Shown one piece after another: positions 5,557 through 8,995 of a stretch of DNA of 8,995 nt. Within the stretch, counting starts at the first letter, position 1, and every line of letters begins with the position of its first letter. The notes under the pieces were generated by a model, which worked only from the letters and a program-made list of their open reading frames with translations, did no database searches and had not been told where the DNA came from. Origin of the DNA: Bacteroidota bacterium (lineage in GTDB: Bacteria > Bacteroidota > Bacteroidia > UKL13-3). The DNA is taken from assembly GCA_004293295.1 (NCBI GenBank), contig RDYC01000265.1:1-8995 (forward strand), given 5' to 3'. The translations under genes were made by a program, and so were the position numbers.

Positions 5557-7143
5557 ATGAAAATCTGTAACCCAAATATAACGGAACGCAACTTTGACCA
5601 ACCTAGCGTAGGACAGGTTGACAAAGAAAATTTGTGCTTAAAGACAATTTCATTTTTTGCCCACCGCACTGTTTTAACAATAATTGCCAAGACATCGCAC
5701 ATTTGGCACATTTGCTTTTGCCCGACACTCAAACCAACGAAGCAAAATCAAAAGAGCCAAATTTTTCAGCCCGCATTTTCCGTTACAATCTTATTTACCT
5801 TTCTATTTCATGTTGACTGCTTCGGACAATTGCAAACACCGACCGTTCCCTCAATGGCTGACCGTCAACAACAGCAAAGACAACAAATTGACCAGCAGAA
5901 CAGGCAACTCATGCAACAGTTCGGACATACTCCACCCACAACACAGGCAGACATCTTAGCACAACAACAACGTTGGTTAAACGGCAAACCACCTGAGTTG
6001 ACACCACAGGAAAAACGCATGACAGAGTTAAAAGGCATACTTAACGAAGTTCACGCCATTAATACCAATATGAAAAAGTCAGGTTATTATAACCAACCTG
6101 CATTTATTGAAGATAGCAAAAAGTACAAACAAACTCTGGCCGACTTTAAACAAATGGTTGGAAATCCAAACTCTGCTTCACTTGCAGACGCAATTTATAA
6201 ATCAGAAGCAGCTTTCGGGAAATTGCAATTAACCTATTCGGAATACAAAAAAATCATTGCTCAATCTGCTGCATTTATTAAGGAATGGATGGCAGAACAC
6301 AGCCTTGACTTGAATAATCAAGAAGCCGTGCATTATGCTATTCAACAGTTTATGGGTGACTCTTTACGCATAAATTCAAACAATCTTCCGGGCGTTGGAA
6401 TCATTCCCAAATCACACAAACCATTTATGTATGACTATATTGATTACAGAGGTAGCAAAGACATTAATAATTATTTTTTAACCAAAACCTTAGCAACAGG
6501 CACGGGACAATGTAATACTTTGCCAAGAGTGTATTTGGTGCTTGCTGAAGCTATGAATGTGGAAGCCTATTTAACTTTTGCTCCGCAACATTCATTTATC
6601 AAATACAAAAACAATCAAGGTGTTTTTCAAAATTACGAGCCAACCATTCATTGGCACATGACCGACCAAGACTACATGGAAGAAATGCCTATCATGTCAA
6701 CAGCTACACAAAACGGACTTTATTTACAGCCACTAAACAAACAACAAATTATTGCATCATTAATGATTGACCTTGCTTATAACTTTATGCGTGAACATTG
6801 GGTTTATGACGGCACTTTTATGAATGAATGCATTGACAACGGTATGCGCTATTTTACTAACAGTGAAGGATTACTGCTAAAAAATATGTTACTTGCTTCT
6901 CAATTAGAAAGGGTATTAGCAGAGGCGAAAATTACTGACCTAAACGAAATTGAGAAGCATCCAAAAGCGTATCAGGTTTTTAAAGCATACCGAGAAAATG
7001 AAATGCAAATTGAAGCATTAGGTATTCAAAATTATCCTGAAAGTAAATACCAAGCCATGTTAGCGAAACATGACAGGCGAGGAAAATTACAAGCAGCAAG
7101 AGGAATTGACACAAAATCCAAACGGTCGTTATTTTATAACTAA
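5557..7143 (+). CDS. Exported transglutaminase-like protein (start uncertain)
   Basis: The open frame gives 528 aa. A transglutaminase-like cysteine-protease fold is indicated by C319 (TGTGQCNTLPRVYLVLAEA), H345 (FAPQHSFIKY) and E361 (NYEPT) as a probable Cys-His-Glu triad; the body runs from about 140 to 528. Residues 101-140 are a Gln-rich linker (ADRQQQQRQQIDQQNRQ). The signal peptide lies inside the frame at about residues 74-91 (FSVTILFTFLFHVDCFGQ), so residues 1-70 are unlikely to be real protein: their DNA holds a strong hairpin and a tandem repeat. No ATG, GTG or TTG lies shortly before the signal segment in this frame, and the next ATG (5854, M100) would remove it. The start may therefore be non-canonical, altered, or truly far upstream. 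The protein is a full-length paralogue of the next gene, 11 bases downstream, and surely in one operon with it. Role unknown; crosslinking, deamidation, proteolysis or an inactive structural role are all possible. Confidence 0.75.
   Translation: MKICNPNITERNFDQPSVGQVDKENLCLKTISFFAHRTVLTIIAKTSHIWHICFCPTLKPTKQNQKSQIFQPAFSVTILFTFLFHVDCFGQLQTPTVPSMADRQQQQRQQIDQQNRQLMQQFGHTPPTTQADILAQQQRWLNGKPPELTPQEKRMTELKGILNEVHAINTNMKKSGYYNQPAFIEDSKKYKQTLADFKQMVGNPNSASLADAIYKSEAAFGKLQLTYSEYKKIIAQSAAFIKEWMAEHSLDLNNQEAVHYAIQQFMGDSLRINSNNLPGVGIIPKSHKPFMYDYIDYRGSKDINNYFLTKTLATGTGQCNTLPRVYLVLAEAMNVEAYLTFAPQHSFIKYKNNQGVFQNYEPTIHWHMTDQDYMEEMPIMSTATQNGLYLQPLNKQQIIASLMIDLAYNFMREHWVYDGTFMNECIDNGMRYFTNSEGLLLKNMLLASQLERVLAEAKITDLNEIEKHPKAYQVFKAYRENEMQIEALGIQNYPESKYQAMLAKHDRRGKLQAARGIDTKSKRSLFYN
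5592..5626. repeat. Hairpin inside the predicted 5' end of the transglutaminase-like frame
   Basis: CTTTG (5592-5596) pairs with CAAAG (5622-5626), and CAACCT (5599-5604) pairs with AGGTTG (5615-5620). The bulge is AC on one side and A on the other, and the loop is 10 bases. CCTA-GCG-TAGG (5602-5612) is a competing inner stem. This suggests leader or spacer DNA rather than coding sequence. Confidence 0.5.
5685..5714. repeat. Tandem 9-bp repeat with overlapping inverted repeat
   Basis: GCACATTTG occurs twice in direct succession (5697-5705 and 5706-5714). TGCCAA (5685-5690) and TTGGCA (5703-5708) form a perfect inverted repeat with a 12-base gap that overlaps the tandem. All of it lies in the doubtful N-terminal part of the 5557 frame. 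Confidence 0.45.
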
Positions 7144-7154
7144 ACACTTATCCC

Positions 7155-8995
7155 ATGAATGCAATACAAAAAACCAAAATTCTCTGCTTAATCATTTTAT
7201 TGATTGTGTTTTTTGGTGCTTGCAGCACCAAAAAAAAACTGACAAGCAGTTCAACTGCTGTAGCGGTTGACACCGCTACTCACCAAACTGCTTTTCAAAG
7301 CTTGAAACCTAAACCTACCTACTATCTGCAATTTAACTCTCAGCTAAATAACATTCCAACACCCAAGCCAAAGACAATTACAACCAAAGACCTTTATGAA
7401 TTTGCTTTTGAAGATTTAAAAGCAATGTTGGAGGGAAAAGACAGCGTTGATTTTGAAAAGGCTATATATATTACTGAAAACGTTTATTACCGCAATAAAG
7501 TAAAGTATGACGACTATTTACGGGTACTTGACCACCATACAAAACGTATCAATGCGTTAATTGCTGCCAATGACAAATCGGCTTCAATGGACTTTAAAGT
7601 TTATGCAAACTTCAGAGAGCGAGGTTTAAGTTATACTTCCTTACGTTACACTGAAAGCGAAAAAAGAGAACTGTACAGAAAAGCATTAACCAATTGGGCA
7701 ATCTTTACTTATTTAACTGACACATTAACTTTTGGACAAAAACAACAATTGCCATTTGCATACCAAATAGACGACCCTTTTGGTATGGACAATTGGAGCA
7801 ACTCACAAGTATTGCATTTATTGGGTTCAATGGAAAAGAAAGGCAATTGTTTTGCATTGGTTGCCCTATTCAAAATCTTTTCAAACCGACTAAATAGCGA
7901 AGCATACATTTGCACAGCACCACAACATATTTACCTGCAACACCGTGACGAGAAAGGCGATTTTTACAACTTAGAACTGGCAACTAAAACGTATCCGAGC
8001 GATGGCACTTTAATGACTTTGACCTTCACACACAAGGAAGCCATTATGAGCGGCATTTCGCTTCGTAGGTTAAAAACCGACAAACAAAACATTGTGCTTT
8101 GCTTAGTAAACCTAGGTAAAAGTTACGAACATAAATTTGGCACAAGAGAAGATGACTTTATGCTTAAATGTGCGGAACTTGCTTTGCAACATGACAGCTT
8201 AAACTTAAACGCCATGCTTTTAAAACAACAGGTTTTAGAAGAACGGGTAATGAAATTTGTGAAAGCAGACAGTCTTAATTCAATTGCTGCATTGCAAAGC
8301 AACGAAACATTTAAACAATTAGAAAAACACACATTGCATTTGTACGACAAAGGTTATCATCAAATGCCTTTATACATGCAAGAAATTATTTTATCTAAAC
8401 TACAACAAGACAATAAACCGCTTGTAATTAAAGACAGAACACCAAACCCATTTACAAGTATTAAAGTTCCTGCAAAAAACAGACGTTACTCCACACTTTC
8501 AGGCGGACTTTATGAAGAAGTGCATGCACCGAAACAACTTGAAGAATATGGATACATAACTATCGATTTAAAAGCCAAAAAAATAGTTAAAATTGAGAAT
8601 CGACCCAATAATAATTTACTAATCGACCCAGTGGCATTTGCGTGGCAGATTGACCCACTTACTAGTAAATATCCAAGCTGGTCGCCATATATGGCATTTG
8701 CAAATAATCCCATCTTATTAATAGATCCTGACGGTCAAGAACCAATTAAACCTCAAGCAGGTACAATAGGAGGTTTTGTATCTTTTTTTAATAACACTTC
8801 GACAAAAATGGGACTGACCACAGGAGAATCCGCCAAAATTGCAATGCTACGTCTTGGAATGATGGGGATGGATTGGAAGCATGCTCGCCCGATGCCGCTT
8901 ACAACCGCCCCTTTCAATAGTGCGAAGGACCGTTACATTTATACAGAGAAAGGTGGCTGGATAGATATGGCCCATTTCACATTTTATGCTGGTCT
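7155..8995 (+). CDS. Transglutaminase-like lipoprotein with RHS core and C-terminal effector-like domain (3' end cut off)
   Basis: The frame is open from ATG 7155 to the window end with no stop (613 residues seen). Residues 1-22 are a lipoprotein signal ending FFGA-C23 (acceptable lipobox). The transglutaminase-like body follows, with C232 (KKGNCFALVALFK), H258 (TAPQHIYLQH) and E274 (YNLELAT); these have exactly the same spacing as in the upstream paralogue. Helical, TPR-like sequence runs from about 310 to 370. Residues 442-480 (KNRRYSTLSGGLYEEVHAP, then a beta-rich stretch) lead into an RHS core at 491-527 with KYPSWSPY, ANNPI and IDPDG. After QEP a new domain starts (531 onward), including RYIYTEKGGWIDMAHF (593-608). 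YD repeats are absent. Likely anchored in the outer membrane and surface-exposed. I infer a polymorphic-toxin-like effector; the activity of the last domain cannot be named. The gap to the upstream gene is 11 bases, so they form an operon. Confidence 0.85.
   Translation, partial: MNAIQKTKILCLIILLIVFFGACSTKKKLTSSSTAVAVDTATHQTAFQSLKPKPTYYLQFNSQLNNIPTPKPKTITTKDLYEFAFEDLKAMLEGKDSVDFEKAIYITENVYYRNKVKYDDYLRVLDHHTKRINALIAANDKSASMDFKVYANFRERGLSYTSLRYTESEKRELYRKALTNWAIFTYLTDTLTFGQKQQLPFAYQIDDPFGMDNWSNSQVLHLLGSMEKKGNCFALVALFKIFSNRLNSEAYICTAPQHIYLQHRDEKGDFYNLELATKTYPSDGTLMTLTFTHKEAIMSGISLRRLKTDKQNIVLCLVNLGKSYEHKFGTREDDFMLKCAELALQHDSLNLNAMLLKQQVLEERVMKFVKADSLNSIAALQSNETFKQLEKHTLHLYDKGYHQMPLYMQEIILSKLQQDNKPLVIKDRTPNPFTSIKVPAKNRRYSTLSGGLYEEVHAPKQLEEYGYITIDLKAKKIVKIENRPNNNLLIDPVAFAWQIDPLTSKYPSWSPYMAFANNPILLIDPDGQEPIKPQAGTIGGFVSFFNNTSTKMGLTTGESAKIAMLRLGMMGMDWKHARPMPLTTAPFNSAKDRYIYTEKGGWIDMAHFTFYAG
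8625..8735 (+). other. RHS-repeat-associated core segment
   Basis: Residues 491-527 of the lipoprotein contain IDPLTSKYPSWSPY followed by FANNPILLIDPDG, the signature found at the junction between an RHS shell and its variable toxin in many polymorphic toxins. Only this terminal part is present; the preceding FAW replaces the usual R-F/Y-x-S-x-D segment. Confidence 0.85.
8736..8995 (+). other. C-terminal domain after the RHS core (incomplete)
   Basis: At least 86 residues follow the core. After a linker comes MGLTTGESAKIAMLRLGMMGMDWKHARP and then RYIYTEKGGWIDMAHFTFYAG. From memory, a G-W-I-D-M-x-H-F motif recurs after RHS cores in Bacteroidota, but I know of no assigned activity. H and D residues (D604, H607) are possible catalytic or metal residues. 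Bases 8821-8940 are about 51% GC against about 31% at 8341-8460. Confidence 0.55.

Noticed and set aside
5412..5732. Minus-strand open frame through the repeat-rich spacer
   Set aside because: It spans the hairpins and the doubtful 5' end of the transglutaminase-like frame; no protein-like features.
8123..8713. Minus-strand open frames at 8123-8350 and 8510-8713
   Set aside because: They are antisense to the continuous lipoprotein frame and have no protein-like features.
1..8995. CRISPR array, tRNA, rRNA or insertion sequence
   Set aside because: No regularly spaced repeats of suitable length, no cloverleaf or rRNA-like stretch, and no transposase or terminal inverted repeats were recognised on reading both strands.

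Overview
The window looks like a chromosomal stretch from a member of the Bacteroidota (possibly the Chitinophagia/Sphingobacteriia side; this is inference). The DNA is AT-rich, start codons lack obvious Shine-Dalgarno sequences, and there are TAnnTTTG-like promoter elements. The protein content also fits: a short Crp/Fnr regulator of the Bacteroidota kind, a small secreted lipocalin-like protein, a DUF2141-type domain, and a lipoprotein ending in an RHS core. No rRNA, tRNA, CRISPR array, transposase or integrase was seen.

Bases 1-3281 are ordinary housekeeping or accessory genes: the 3' end of a VOC/glyoxalase-fold protein (+); a secreted S1/P1-type zinc nuclease (-) with all nine expected metal ligands; a divergently transcribed Crp/Fnr-like regulator (+); a small exported lipocalin-like protein (+); and a TauE/SafE-type membrane transporter (+).

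Bases 3282-5556 hold one gene between two long non-coding stretches. The gene encodes an exported Ntn-type amidase of the choloylglycine hydrolase / linear amide C-N hydrolase class, with a DUF2141-like domain fused at its C-terminus. It is more AT-rich than its left neighbours, and the 9-mer CACGTTAAC occurs on both sides of it. The 544 bases after it contain several inverted repeats and a good TAnnTTTG element.

Bases 5557-8995 are the most interesting part. Two tandem genes 11 bases apart encode divergent full-length paralogues with a transglutaminase-like fold and identical Cys-His-Glu spacing (C, +26 H, +42 E). The first is exported. The second is a lipoprotein that continues past its transglutaminase-like body into an RHS-repeat-associated core (KYPSWSPY ... 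NNPI ... IDPDG) and then a variable-looking C-terminal domain that runs off the window. Hand counts give about 31% GC before the core and about 51% GC in the domain after it, as expected if C-terminal effector modules have been exchanged. The second gene is open to the window end with no stop codon. My working interpretation is a polymorphic-toxin-like surface system in which a transglutaminase-like lipoprotein, rather than YD-repeat shells, carries the effector domain, with an exported transglutaminase-like partner upstream. An immunity gene, if there is one, would lie beyond 8995.
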